Shown: piece by piece, positions 26,639 to 35,153 of the stretch
Position numbering within the stretch: the first letter of the stretch is position 1
Layout: the number at the start of each line of letters is the position of its first letter
Assembly: GCA_023391635.1 (NCBI GenBank)
Contig: JAEWAQ010000074.1
Span: 3,289-67,288, forward strand
Origin: Bacillota bacterium
Lineage (GTDB): Bacteria; Bacillota; Bacilli; Paenibacillales; Paenibacillaceae
Direction: 5' to 3'
Length of the DNA: 64,000 bases
Program-made: the position numbers and the translations under genes
The notes under the pieces: generated by a model
Database searches by the model: none
What the model saw: the letters and a program-made list of their open reading frames with translations, nothing else
What the model was told of the DNA's origin: nothing

Positions 26639-26647
26639 TGATATAAT
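26639..26647 (+). promoter_or_regulatory. Extended -10 promoter for YesM/YesN pair 2
   Basis: TGATATAAT is a full extended -10 (TGNTATAAT), 61 bases before the kinase start 26709. This would drive the kinase and regulator divergently from the importer operon. Confidence 0.5.
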
Positions 26648-26708
26648 GGCTTCACTTCACATCATTCCGCCGAGTTCGATGAATTCGGCCGCAAGAGGAC
26701 GGGGACGC

Positions 26709-28538
26709 ATGCTTCGAGTGAAGACGATCCGGATGAAACTGTTCATGACCTACTCGTTGCTGCTTGTATTCGCGTTAAGCTCGCTGGCGTTCTACTTCTA
26801 CGCGGACATCGCGGGCGATCTGCGCGAACGATCTTCGGAATCGATCTACCAATCGGCCAAGTACGTGTCCACCCAGCTCGATTCGGAATTTCGGGGCATG
26901 GACGTAACGGCGGTGAAAGTGATCTATGCGGATGCGATCAAAGATTTGTTCCTGAACCAGTTGGACCCGGCGGATCGATCGACGATCTTTCCGACCCAAC
27001 GCAAGATCAATGAGGCAATCTATTCTATTATGGGCCCGCTTCCGCTCGATTGGCAAATCAACCTGTTCGACTTGAATGGCCGTTTTATCGGCATTGGCAA
27101 CAATTCCTACAGCACGTTTTTGCCTCGCGAGAAGATGGCGGCGATCGCATGGGCGCGAGCCGTGTCTGAGGGGGAAGGGGAACGGGTTATTTCGGCTCCG
27201 CATCCCGACGATTGGTTCGATCCGAACAATATTGTCATCTCGCTGGCCCGCAAGTTCTACTGGGATCTCGGGTCCAAGAAGAGCGGCATTATCGAGATGC
27301 AATTGCGATACCGCACGATGGAGGAATGGATCTCCAGAATGCTGGCCGATGCGGCCGGTGAGCCGCAGGATGTCCGGCTATATATCGTGAACGACGATGG
27401 AGAAGTGATCTATCCGCTGAAGGGTGAAGAGCAGAGGGCGGCCGCTGCCCGATTTAGCGAGAAGCTGAAGGAAAGTCAGGCCGGGAAGACGATAACGGTG
27501 ATGGACTCGCAGACCGGCGAACGCGACATTCTGGCCCATGTGCATTCCGAATACACCGAATGGACGATCATTACCGCGCAATCCGAATCTTTGCTGCTTC
27601 GACCCGTGCGATCATTCCGCCACTCGATGGTCGCCGCGTCCGTCGGACTGATCTTGGTCACGCTGCTTGTCTCGTTCTTCGTCGCACAGAGCATGACCAA
27701 GCCGATCAAGGCGCTCATGCGCTCCATCCGATCGCTCAATGTCGAAAATTTGCTGCCGATGGCTTCCAGGGAGACGAACCGGGGGTGGAACGAACTGCAG
27801 ATGCTGGACGATTCTTTCAAGAAGATGTGCATCCGGCTGCAGGATCTGATCGAAGAGACGATCCGTTCCCGTTCCAAAGAGACGGAAGCGAAGATGGTGG
27901 CGATGCAGGCGCAGATGAACCCGCATTTCTTGTACAATACGATCTCCGCGATCAAGATCATGGCGGAAGAACAGGGAGCGGCCGCGATCGTGCGCGTCTG
28001 CGGGGATTTGTCCCTGATGCTGCGGTATGTGTTGTCGGACAGCCACAAGAAAGTTACGATCCGAGACGAGATTGCGTATGCGGAAAGCTATTTGATGCTG
28101 ATGAAAGTCCGATATGAGCACCTGCTGCAATATCGCGTCGAGATCGCGCCTGCGCTGGAGGATGTTCATGTGCCGAAGTTGATCGTGCAGCCGATCATCG
28201 AGAATACGTTCAAGCACGGGATCCACGCGCAGCCTCCGTGGACAGTCGATATTAAGGGAAACGTAGAGAACGGAAGGTGGCTGCTGACGATCCGCGACAC
28301 AGGCAGCGGATTCAGCGAGTCGGTATTGGAGTCCTGGGACCGGGATGGGGCTGACCCGGATACGGGAGGCAGCGGCATGGGGCTGCGCAATACGGCCGAG
28401 CGGCTTAGACTGTTCTACGGCGGCGAGGCTTTATTCGAAATCGGCAATGCGCCGGAAGGCGGGGCTTGCGTGCGTATCGGAGGTCCGATGGACGGCTCTG
28501 CGGCAGCAAATCAGAACGGGGAAGGGGATGTGAGATGA
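26709..28538 (+). CDS. YesM-type sensor histidine kinase of importer 2
   Basis: I choose ATG 26709 (MLRVKTIRMKLFMTYS); the frame opens earlier without a ribosome site. 609 residues: TM about 12-33, an outside sensor of about 270 residues, TM about 304-324, HAMP (MTKPIKALMRSIRSLNVENL), then His_kinase with AQMNPHFLYNTISAI and HATPase with VQPIIENTFKHG and GSGMGLRNTAERLRL. It is translationally coupled to the regulator through an ATGA overlap. Confidence 0.92.
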   Translation: MLRVKTIRMKLFMTYSLLLVFALSSLAFYFYADIAGDLRERSSESIYQSAKYVSTQLDSEFRGMDVTAVKVIYADAIKDLFLNQLDPADRSTIFPTQRKINEAIYSIMGPLPLDWQINLFDLNGRFIGIGNNSYSTFLPREKMAAIAWARAVSEGEGERVISAPHPDDWFDPNNIVISLARKFYWDLGSKKSGIIEMQLRYRTMEEWISRMLADAAGEPQDVRLYIVNDDGEVIYPLKGEEQRAAAARFSEKLKESQAGKTITVMDSQTGERDILAHVHSEYTEWTIITAQSESLLLRPVRSFRHSMVAASVGLILVTLLVSFFVAQSMTKPIKALMRSIRSLNVENLLPMASRETNRGWNELQMLDDSFKKMCIRLQDLIEETIRSRSKETEAKMVAMQAQMNPHFLYNTISAIKIMAEEQGAAAIVRVCGDLSLMLRYVLSDSHKKVTIRDEIAYAESYLMLMKVRYEHLLQYRVEIAPALEDVHVPKLIVQPIIENTFKHGIHAQPPWTVDIKGNVENGRWLLTIRDTGSGFSESVLESWDRDGADPDTGGSGMGLRNTAERLRLFYGGEALFEIGNAPEGGACVRIGGPMDGSAAANQNGEGDVR

Positions 28539-30217
28539 TCGCGGACGTGCGCAAGCTTCATGTCGTCGTCGCCGAAGACGAGCCGCTGCAACTGAAAGAC
28601 ATCGCGGCGAAGGTCGATCAATCGGCTGCCGGCTTTCGGACGGTCGGTACTGCCTACAACGGCGTGGATGCGTTGACTGAGATCGGGCGGACGATGCCGG
28701 ACCTGCTGATTACCGACATCCATATGCCGCAGATGAACGGATTGGCTCTGTTGCGGGAAGTGACGCAGCGATATCCGGATGTCCGCATCATCGTGTTAAG
28801 CGGGTACGACGAATTCGAATATGCCAAGGAAGCGATTCGCTGTGGGGTCAGCGACTATTTGCTCAAGCCGTTGGACAAGGATCGTCTGGGCGAGACGTTG
28901 CAGCGCATGCGCCGACTGATCGTGGAGGAAAAGGATCGGAAGATGAAGGATATGCTGACTGCGGCGGTAATGGGGGGCGACGGACAGGCAGCGGGATTGC
29001 CGCAAGTCGGGTCGGTTCGCGCTCGCTATCGTATATACCTCGTGCAGATCGGTCACTTGACCGGCCCATACAGCTCGAACGAGCTGAGGCGGCTGCACGG
29101 GAATTTGTGGGGAGCGGCGCAGCCGGACGAAGCCGCAGCCTTGCTGGACGATTCGCTCGATTGGTGGTGGATCGATTCTCCGTATCACAGAGGAAAGTTT
29201 CTGGTCGTACGGTCAGAAGCGGAAGCGGTTATGCCAGCACTGCAGGTTGGCATCCGCCCCGTCTTCGATCATTTGAAAGTACGAGCAGCGCCGTTTCCGG
29301 TGACCGTCTTGAGCGTTGGCCGCTTGCTGGCATTCGATGAACTCGGTGAAGTTGCCCGCATATTGAATGAGGAGGTCGAAAAACGGCTTCGGATCGGCGA
29401 ATCCATGCTCATCGATGGTGCAGACAAGGTGGATGCGTCTTCATCCGCGGTTGCCAATCGGGGCGGCAGCGGACTCGACGACAGCTTGCGCCAGACCGTC
29501 GCCATTCTGGCGCAAGGCGGCCAATGGTACGCATTGACCGAAGAAATCGAACGGTTATTCGATCGGTGGGAGAGTCACCGTCTTGCCCAACGCGAAGTTG
29601 AACGCTATCTGGTCGAGCTGCTTCGCCTGCTTCACCAAGTCAACGCCTTGGATACGGAAGAAGAGATCTGGCACGGAGAACAGGAGTTGTTGAAGCTGGT
29701 GCAGTTGTCTCCGGACTTTCCCGCGATTCGGTCCGGTGCCTTGACTTGGCTCAGACCTATGCTGCTGACGGAGGCAGAATCGGAAGAGTCGCAGCAACCG
29801 CGGGAGATCGCAACTCAAGTGGAGCGTTACCTGCTTCAGCACTATGCTTCGGCCATCTCGATCGAAGAATTGTCCGCCCGGTTTCATTTTTCCGCTTCCT
29901 ACTTGACCAAAGTGTTCAAGAAGCACATAGGCGTATCTCCGGTCAAATACGTAATCTCGCTGCGCATTCGGGAAGCAAAACGATTGATTGCCGATCGTCC
30001 GGAGCTCAGCTTCAAGGAGATCGGGGCGATCGTCGGCTACCCCGATCCCAATTATTTCAGCCGAATCTTCCGGAACGTAACCGGACTCAGCCTATCCGAG
30101 TACGGCGACGAAGAACGGTCGAAATTACTTCGTTTTCCGCATATAGGCCCGGACGGTAAGCGGGGCGAAGACCGCGACGATCGCCGCCGCGCCGATCAAG
30201 GAGATCCACAGATCTGA
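28535..30217 (+). CDS. YesN-type AraC response regulator of importer 2, extended C-terminus
   Basis: Start ATG 28535 overlaps the kinase stop (ATGA). 560 residues: receiver with Asp61 (LLITDIHMPQMNG) and YLLKPLDKD, a variable middle, and an AraC domain (ISIEELSARFHFSASYLTKVFKKHIG; LSFKEIGAIVGYPDPNYFSRIFR). The family normally ends soon after SLSEY; here about 38 extra charged residues (DDRRRADQGD) follow, encoded on the opposite strand of the exporter permease gene, with 93 bases of convergent overlap. The extension looks like loss of the original stop codon rather than a domain. Confidence 0.9.
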   Translation: MIADVRKLHVVVAEDEPLQLKDIAAKVDQSAAGFRTVGTAYNGVDALTEIGRTMPDLLITDIHMPQMNGLALLREVTQRYPDVRIIVLSGYDEFEYAKEAIRCGVSDYLLKPLDKDRLGETLQRMRRLIVEEKDRKMKDMLTAAVMGGDGQAAGLPQVGSVRARYRIYLVQIGHLTGPYSSNELRRLHGNLWGAAQPDEAAALLDDSLDWWWIDSPYHRGKFLVVRSEAEAVMPALQVGIRPVFDHLKVRAAPFPVTVLSVGRLLAFDELGEVARILNEEVEKRLRIGESMLIDGADKVDASSSAVANRGGSGLDDSLRQTVAILAQGGQWYALTEEIERLFDRWESHRLAQREVERYLVELLRLLHQVNALDTEEEIWHGEQELLKLVQLSPDFPAIRSGALTWLRPMLLTEAESEESQQPREIATQVERYLLQHYASAISIEELSARFHFSASYLTKVFKKHIGVSPVKYVISLRIREAKRLIADRPELSFKEIGAIVGYPDPNYFSRIFRNVTGLSLSEYGDEERSKLLRFPHIGPDGKRGEDRDDRRRADQGDPQI

Positions 30218-30943
30218 ACCGACAGTCGCGTTGTTGGTCAACTCCCGGACGGCCGTCACGAGGTGGGAGACCGGATTGATGTTGACGAACCATTGCAGCC
30301 AGCCCGGCATCGTGTCGACCGGCACGAATGCATTGGACAGGAACGTGAGCGGGAACAATACGATCATCGAAATGCCTTGCACGCTAGAAGCGGTTCGCGC
30401 GATGACGCCGAAGAATGCGAAGATCCAGCTGACCGCCCAGGAGCATACAATGACGATGACCGCGGCGAGCGCGACGTAGCCGATGCCGCCGTCCGGCCGG
30501 TAGCCCATGATGTAGCCCATGGCGAAGGTGAGCGTCGTCGCGATCGTGTAGCGGATCGTGTCGGCGAGCAGGGCGCCCGCGAGCGGTGCGATGCGCGCGA
30601 TCGGCAGCGATTTGAAGCGGTCGAACACGCCTTTGTCCATATCCTCGCGCAGTTGGACGCCAGTGACGATGGACGTCGTGATGACGGTCTGCACGAGGAT
30701 GCCGGGAATAATGACGGGAAGATAACTGATCACGTCGCCGGAGATTGCCCCGCCGAAGATGTAAGTGAACATCAAGGTGAACAGGATCGGCTGCAGCGTG
30801 ACGTCGAACAATTGCTCGGGTGTCCGCTTGATTTTCAACAGTCCGCGATAAGCCATCGTCAGCGAATGGCGAAACGATTGACGGAGGCTTGCTCGATTGC
30901 GGATCCGATCCGTGGCGGTATTTGGATATACGGTTGTGCTCAT
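30125..30943 (-). CDS. ABC-2 exporter permease (DrrB type)
   Basis: 272 residues with about six TM segments; LKIKRTPEQLFDVTLQPILFTLMFTYIFGG and the middle motif GVQLREDMDKGVFDRFKSLPIAR are hallmarks of DrrB/daunorubicin-resistance-type ABC-2 permeases. It overlaps the ATPase gene by four bases (ATGA) and will form the exporter with it. Its 3' end overlaps the convergent regulator gene by 93 bases. Substrate unknown; drugs, lipids or surface glycans are possible. Confidence 0.9.
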   Translation of the reverse strand: MSTTVYPNTATDRIRNRASLRQSFRHSLTMAYRGLLKIKRTPEQLFDVTLQPILFTLMFTYIFGGAISGDVISYLPVIIPGILVQTVITTSIVTGVQLREDMDKGVFDRFKSLPIARIAPLAGALLADTIRYTIATTLTFAMGYIMGYRPDGGIGYVALAAVIVIVCSWAVSWIFAFFGVIARTASSVQGISMIVLFPLTFLSNAFVPVDTMPGWLQWFVNINPVSHLVTAVRELTNNATVGSDLWISLIGAAAIVAVFAPLTVRAYMRKTK

Positions 30944-31983
30944 ACGCGTACAACCTCCTTCGCATTTTTCGTATTCGCTGTATGGTCGGGGGATCCCGTA
31001 GGGTCCGCCTGATTGGCGCCATTGCCGGTAATCGTAAGGAAAACTTCGTCAAGCGTCGGCTTCTGCACGCTCATCTCAGTCAGGTGGATGTCCGCTGCCC
31101 TCAGAGCGATCAGCAGGTCCGTGACCTGGTCCGCATCCGCTAGCGGCGCCGTTATTCTGCTTGCTTCGGAGGACACGTTCGTCGGGGTTCGGAGCACTTG
31201 TTCGATAATCCGGCGAGCCTCGGCGATATCCCGCGGTTCGTGAACCCTCAGGTGCAGCGAAGAATTGCCGACCGATGCTTTGAGCTCGTCGACGGTGCCT
31301 TCTGCGACGACGCGACCGTGATCGATGACCGCAACGCGGTCGGCCAATTGATCCGCTTCGTCCAAGTATTGGGTCGTGAGCAGCACGGTCGATCCGGTCC
31401 TTACCAAGCGGCGGATCGTCTCCCACATCTGCGCGCGGGTTCGCGGGTCCAGGCCGGTCGTCGGTTCATCGAGGAAGATGAGCGGCGGCTGCGAGATGAG
31501 GCTTGCGGCCAAGTCCAGCCGGCGGCGCATGCCGCCCGAGAAGTTCTTAAGCGGCCGCTTGGCGGCTTCCGTCAATCCGAATTCCTCCAGCAAATCCGCC
31601 GCCTTGCGCCGCGATTCCTCGCGTCCCAGCCCGAGCAGCCGGGAGAAGATGACGAGATTCTCCGTCGCGCTGAGCGATTCGTCCACAGAAGCATATTGGC
31701 CGGTCACGCCGATCAATTGGCGCACGACATGCGGCTCTTTCATCACGTCATATCCGAAGATACGCGCAGAGCCTGCATCCGGCCTCAGTAAGGTCGCCAG
31801 CATGCGGATCGTGGTCGTTTTGCCGGCTCCGTTCGGCCCCAACACACCATAGATCGTACCTTTACGCACTTTCAAGTCCACGCCGTCTACCGCTCGATTG
31901 TCTCCGAATACTTTCACCAGTCCCTGCGCTTCGACGGCCCATTCATGCGCCGGTGCGCGGAGGGAACGTTGCGTTTGAACCAT
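30940..31983 (-). CDS. ABC exporter ATPase (DrrA type)
   Basis: I choose ATG 31983 (MVQTQRSLRAPAHEW) because AAGGAGG lies eight bases upstream; an in-frame ATG at 32019 has no ribosome site. 347 residues. Walker A GPNGAGKTT, Q-loop in LIGVTGQYAS, signature NFSGGMRRRLDLA, Walker B LIFLDEPTTGLD and switch His region TTQYLDEADQLAD. The last 90 residues (LHLRVHEPRDIAEARRI to VFLTITGNG) form the DrrA-type C-terminal domain. Coupled to the permease. Confidence 0.93.
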   Translation of the reverse strand: MVQTQRSLRAPAHEWAVEAQGLVKVFGDNRAVDGVDLKVRKGTIYGVLGPNGAGKTTTIRMLATLLRPDAGSARIFGYDVMKEPHVVRQLIGVTGQYASVDESLSATENLVIFSRLLGLGREESRRKAADLLEEFGLTEAAKRPLKNFSGGMRRRLDLAASLISQPPLIFLDEPTTGLDPRTRAQMWETIRRLVRTGSTVLLTTQYLDEADQLADRVAVIDHGRVVAEGTVDELKASVGNSSLHLRVHEPRDIAEARRIIEQVLRTPTNVSSEASRITAPLADADQVTDLLIALRAADIHLTEMSVQKPTLDEVFLTITGNGANQADPTGSPDHTANTKNAKEVVRV

Positions 31984-31998
31984 AGGTAACGCCTCCTT

Positions 31999-32012
31999 AT
32001 CATGATCATGAT
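31999..32012. promoter_or_regulatory. Perfect palindrome at the exporter operon leader
   Basis: ATCATGATCATGAT is its own reverse complement and lies directly before the AAGGAGG of the ATPase gene. A -10-like TACAAT (minus strand; plus 32035-32040) lies just upstream of it, so a repressor bound here would sit in the start region of transcription or translation. Confidence 0.35.
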
Positions 32013-32223
32013 TTGCCATGACAGTGTGTTTTCCATTGTAGAGCGTCTCAAGTTGAATCCGAAACGTACTGGAGCATGGTTTGCCAATCGGTCTCGGGGC
32101 GGAATCGGACGTCGCGATCCGCTCATCCGAGAACCGGAATGAATTGCATGATAAAGGCCGTTTGTGAACTGAATGTGAATCCATCTTCGTGCTCCGCCAC
32201 TTTTTTGATAGTTCCTTGGTGTA

Positions 32224-32242
32224 GATAATGATAGTCATGATG
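32224..32242 (+). promoter_or_regulatory. Fur-box-like operator before the stalk-domain gene
   Basis: GATAATGATAGTCATGATG matches the 19-base Fur consensus at 16 positions (mismatches at 11, 16 and 19). A further ATTCATCATTATC-like half copy lies at about 32266-32282. It lies 55-73 bases upstream of the GTG start at 32297 and could also serve the divergent exporter. Confidence 0.5.
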
Positions 32243-32296
32243 CGCGAAGATAAACATTGTTCATCATCATTCATCATTATCGAAGGAGTGTTCCTT

Positions 32297-33046
32297 GTGG
32301 GCAAATGGTTCGGCAACAAGAAGCAACAGACGATGTTCGTCCTATTGACCGTCCTGTTGACGCTGAGTTTATCTTTTAACGTGGCAAGCGGTGCATCCAG
32401 TCTCGTCGAAATCAGCGCTCATCTGAACAACGGCATCAAGGTCGTGCTGCACGGCGAGAAGTTCGAACCGAAAGAAACCGACGGATCCAAACTGGTTCCC
32501 ATCACTTACAAAGGAAGAACTTATTTGCCGCTCAGGGCGGTAGCGGAGGCTGCAGGATTGGAAGTGACGTGGGACGCCAACACGAGCACTGCGTATTTGG
32601 GGGATGTAGGCGGAGAAATCGGGAAGAACGAGATCAGTTACATTCGGGTCACGCCGGAATATGCCCGCGTGAGCGCTGACAATTACAAACTGCAAAGCCG
32701 GATGCCGGAGTACTTGAATCGGGCGCCGGGCAAAAAATTCGAATTCGGCTATGCCAGCGATCCGGGATTCTACGCTGGAATGAGCATGGTCGTGCAAACC
32801 AACTATGAATATGACAAATTCAAAGCGACGTTCTGGGTGGACGAGGAAAAAGATGAGAACGGCGAATACACCGGCGGCGATCCGACGATCGAATTCAGAG
32901 ATGAGAACGAAATTCCCTTGAAAAAAATGGATGTTCAATATGGGAAGCTTTATGAAGTCGAACTGGATGTGAAGGATGTCATGGAATTGGACGTATGGGT
33001 CAGCGGAAGCCTCAGCATTATCGGCGAACCGATGATAGGGAAGTAA
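32297..33046 (+). CDS. Secreted stalk-domain (copper amine oxidase-like N-terminal) protein
   Basis: I choose GTG 32297 (MGKWFGNKKQQ) with AAGGAG eight bases before it over ATGs upstream that lie in the operator region; 249 residues. Signal peptide MFVLLTVLLTLSLSFNVASGA, then a stalk domain: VVLHGEKF, KLVPITYKGRTYLPLRAVAEAAGLEVTWD, TAYLG, the pattern often called copper amine oxidase N-terminal domain in Paenibacillus. The rest (IRVTPEYARVSADNYK to IGEPMIGK) is a beta-rich region I do not recognise. The Fur-like box upstream suggests iron-responsive expression. Confidence 0.8.
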   Translation: MGKWFGNKKQQTMFVLLTVLLTLSLSFNVASGASSLVEISAHLNNGIKVVLHGEKFEPKETDGSKLVPITYKGRTYLPLRAVAEAAGLEVTWDANTSTAYLGDVGGEIGKNEISYIRVTPEYARVSADNYKLQSRMPEYLNRAPGKKFEFGYASDPGFYAGMSMVVQTNYEYDKFKATFWVDEEKDENGEYTGGDPTIEFRDENEIPLKKMDVQYGKLYEVELDVKDVMELDVWVSGSLSIIGEPMIGK

Positions 33047-33059
33047 TAAGCAATCGTTC

Positions 33060-33087
33060 AGGCCGATGATCATCGCATCATCGGCCT
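33060..33087. terminator. Bidirectional hairpin between stalk-protein and STAND-regulator genes
   Basis: GGCCGATGAT (33061-33070), loop CATCGC, ATCATCGGCC (33077-33086): ten perfect pairs, flanked by A on the left and TTGT on the right. It overlaps the last codons of the minus-strand gene ending at 33078. Confidence 0.5.
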
Positions 33088-35087
33088 TGTCTGTGAGAAG
33101 CTGCCTGGATCAGCTCGTAAGCCAGCTTTCGCACCGCCGCTTTCAAATATCGGTAATAGCTTGGGCTTGGGATATTCAACATTTCGGCCACCGTTTCGTG
33201 CGTACCGGTCTTCTTGATATAGGCGTAATGCAAAATCCGATAGAATCGCTGCTCTTCCTTGGTTCCCTCAGAGAATCGTTGAAGGATCGCCATAATGGCG
33301 TCTTGAAGGCGCTGCATGACCGTTCCGGTCTCCAGGTCCGAACGTTCATGAACGAGCAGGACGCTGAGCGGGCCGGCGAGTTCAGGATGCAAGGGCAAGC
33401 GCGAATAATGCTTAAGCGCGCGTTGAACGAGCTTGACCGCTTCTTCCAAGGTGGGTACGTTCGCGCCCGGTCGGCCGATCTTGGCCGTCCAATCCGCCTT
33501 GCGAAGGTCCAGCATGTAGGCATAGTAGGGGGTGCCGCCCGGACTGGATGAATCCGCCCAGGGGATTCGTTCGTATCCCAGCAAGGTTAAATAGCTGCCC
33601 CATTCCTGAATTGGCAACAGGTTGATGATGCAGGCTTCACGGTCGATTAGTTTCGTCAGCGCATGGGCAAGTGAACCGCTCATTTCGTACTCTATGTCAG
33701 GGTCAACTCCGGCTAAGGTCATGAGATATTGGCACCGACCGTGCGTGTACCTGGATACTGCGCGGGAAGTGATCGGATGATCGCCGAAGATCCGCACCGT
33801 CTGTTCGGTCAGTCTGTGGCAAGCCAGAAAAGCGACCAGTCGATCGTCCTTCCATAATCCGAGGAAATCGCCGGGGTCAATGTCCGACAACGGTTGAATC
33901 AGCGATTCCAGATGCGGGTCGCCGGCGATGTAATTTGATTGATAGTGCAGGTGCTTCAAGTACAAACGTTCGACAAAAGGCATATCCTGCTTTGCACATG
34001 CGCGCAATAGCAGTCGATCTTCCCACAGAAAGCAGAAATTGCGGATAAAGTCGTTCTCATGCAGGAAGATTTGCTCAAATGAGATGGCTGCTTCCAGGTT
34101 TGGATGATCGGTCTTTCGCTTATGCAATGCCGCTAATGCCCGCAAACGATACGCATGGTAGGTTTGCGGCATTCGGCTGCGGAAATCCGTATAGATCCAG
34201 TGACGGACAGAATCATGCAGCGTCCAGCGGTCCTCCTGCCGAATGACGAAAGGAAGCTCGCAAAAATCGCGAAATATGTCCGTCGCAATGTCCTCTTGAA
34301 GCATGTCCTGCAGCAGCTCCTGATCGAATTTCCATACGATGGACGCTGCTTCCGCGATTTTTTTCAATTCAGCAACTTCAATGTCCTTCATCAACTCGGC
34401 TGCGAGATATCCGATCATCTGCTTCTGTTCAGGATGTTCGAGAAAGCTTGTCTTGCGTCGTCGCACAACGATTTCGCAGGCCATGGACAGCGCGAGCGGC
34501 ACCCCTTTGGAGAAGCGCTGCAAAGCGCGAATGATGTCCGAGCTCGAAATGCCGCGAATCGTAGCATATTGCCGCACCTCGTTCGCCGTCAATGGCTGAA
34601 GTCTGACGTTGCGGATGAGCGAGTGCCAGTCTTCACGCAGCCACAGGTCCGTCAGCGCATAGCGCCCGGCCAAGATCACCTTGACCTGAGGACTGAGCTG
34701 GTGGAGGAATTCCTCCATTAGCCAATTTTCGATCGCCGCGCATCGTTCGAAAGTATCGATGAGCAGGAGGATGCCTTGATGCCTAGCAGCATATTGGTTG
34801 AGGCGTTCAATGGAAGCCTGTTGATCCTTGAGCGCCGCTTGAATATGGGAGAAAAAGTCGTTCGGGCTCGCATAGCCGTTCTGTCCATCGAAGTAGAAAC
34901 ATCGGGTCGCATCAAGCGTTTGGGCAAATCGTCTTAACAGCGTTGTTTTGCCGATGCCGCCCGGTCCATGAATGTGAATCAACTGCCAGTCGGGATCGGA
35001 TATCGCTTGATGGAGAATCGCGAATTCTTCTTCCCTTCCGACGAACAGCGATCTTTGCCGCTCAAGCAGCAAGTTGCGAATGTTCAT
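33078..35087 (-). CDS. STAND-type ATPase regulator (NB-ARC/MalT-like) with C-terminal HTH
   Basis: I prefer ATG 35087 (MNIRNLLLERQ) with GGAGG upstream; the frame's earlier ATG 35123 overlaps the -10 box. 669 residues. Walker A GPGGIGKTT (41-49), Walker B LLLIDTF (107-113), ILAGRY (138-143), and GVPLAL (195-200), equal to the GLPLAL box of NB-ARC/STAND NTPases. Residues about 375-530 (DFLGLWKDDRLVAFLACHR; YLTLLGYERIP; YYAYMLDLRK) look GNAT-like. The last 50 (THETVAEMLNIPSPSYYRYLKAAVRK) form a helix-turn-helix. No LuxR domain as in MalT. Divergent from the TPR lipoprotein, its likely target or partner. Confidence 0.8.
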   Translation of the reverse strand: MNIRNLLLERQRSLFVGREEEFAILHQAISDPDWQLIHIHGPGGIGKTTLLRRFAQTLDATRCFYFDGQNGYASPNDFFSHIQAALKDQQASIERLNQYAARHQGILLLIDTFERCAAIENWLMEEFLHQLSPQVKVILAGRYALTDLWLREDWHSLIRNVRLQPLTANEVRQYATIRGISSSDIIRALQRFSKGVPLALSMACEIVVRRRKTSFLEHPEQKQMIGYLAAELMKDIEVAELKKIAEAASIVWKFDQELLQDMLQEDIATDIFRDFCELPFVIRQEDRWTLHDSVRHWIYTDFRSRMPQTYHAYRLRALAALHKRKTDHPNLEAAISFEQIFLHENDFIRNFCFLWEDRLLLRACAKQDMPFVERLYLKHLHYQSNYIAGDPHLESLIQPLSDIDPGDFLGLWKDDRLVAFLACHRLTEQTVRIFGDHPITSRAVSRYTHGRCQYLMTLAGVDPDIEYEMSGSLAHALTKLIDREACIINLLPIQEWGSYLTLLGYERIPWADSSSPGGTPYYAYMLDLRKADWTAKIGRPGANVPTLEEAVKLVQRALKHYSRLPLHPELAGPLSVLLVHERSDLETGTVMQRLQDAIMAILQRFSEGTKEEQRFYRILHYAYIKKTGTHETVAEMLNIPSPSYYRYLKAAVRKLAYELIQAASHRQGR

Positions 35088-35121
35088 GCATCCCGGACCT
35101 CCGCATTCAGCAATCGTTTTC

Positions 35122-35130
35122 ATTATAGCA
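35122..35130 (-). promoter_or_regulatory. Extended -10 promoter of the STAND regulator
   Basis: On the minus strand TGCTATAAT fits the extended -10 consensus. The transcript would start near 35115, leaving a leader of about 28 bases to ATG 35087. I see no -35, as is usual for extended -10 promoters. Confidence 0.5.
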
Positions 35131-35153
35131 AACGAAGTGGAAAGGTAGGGAAA

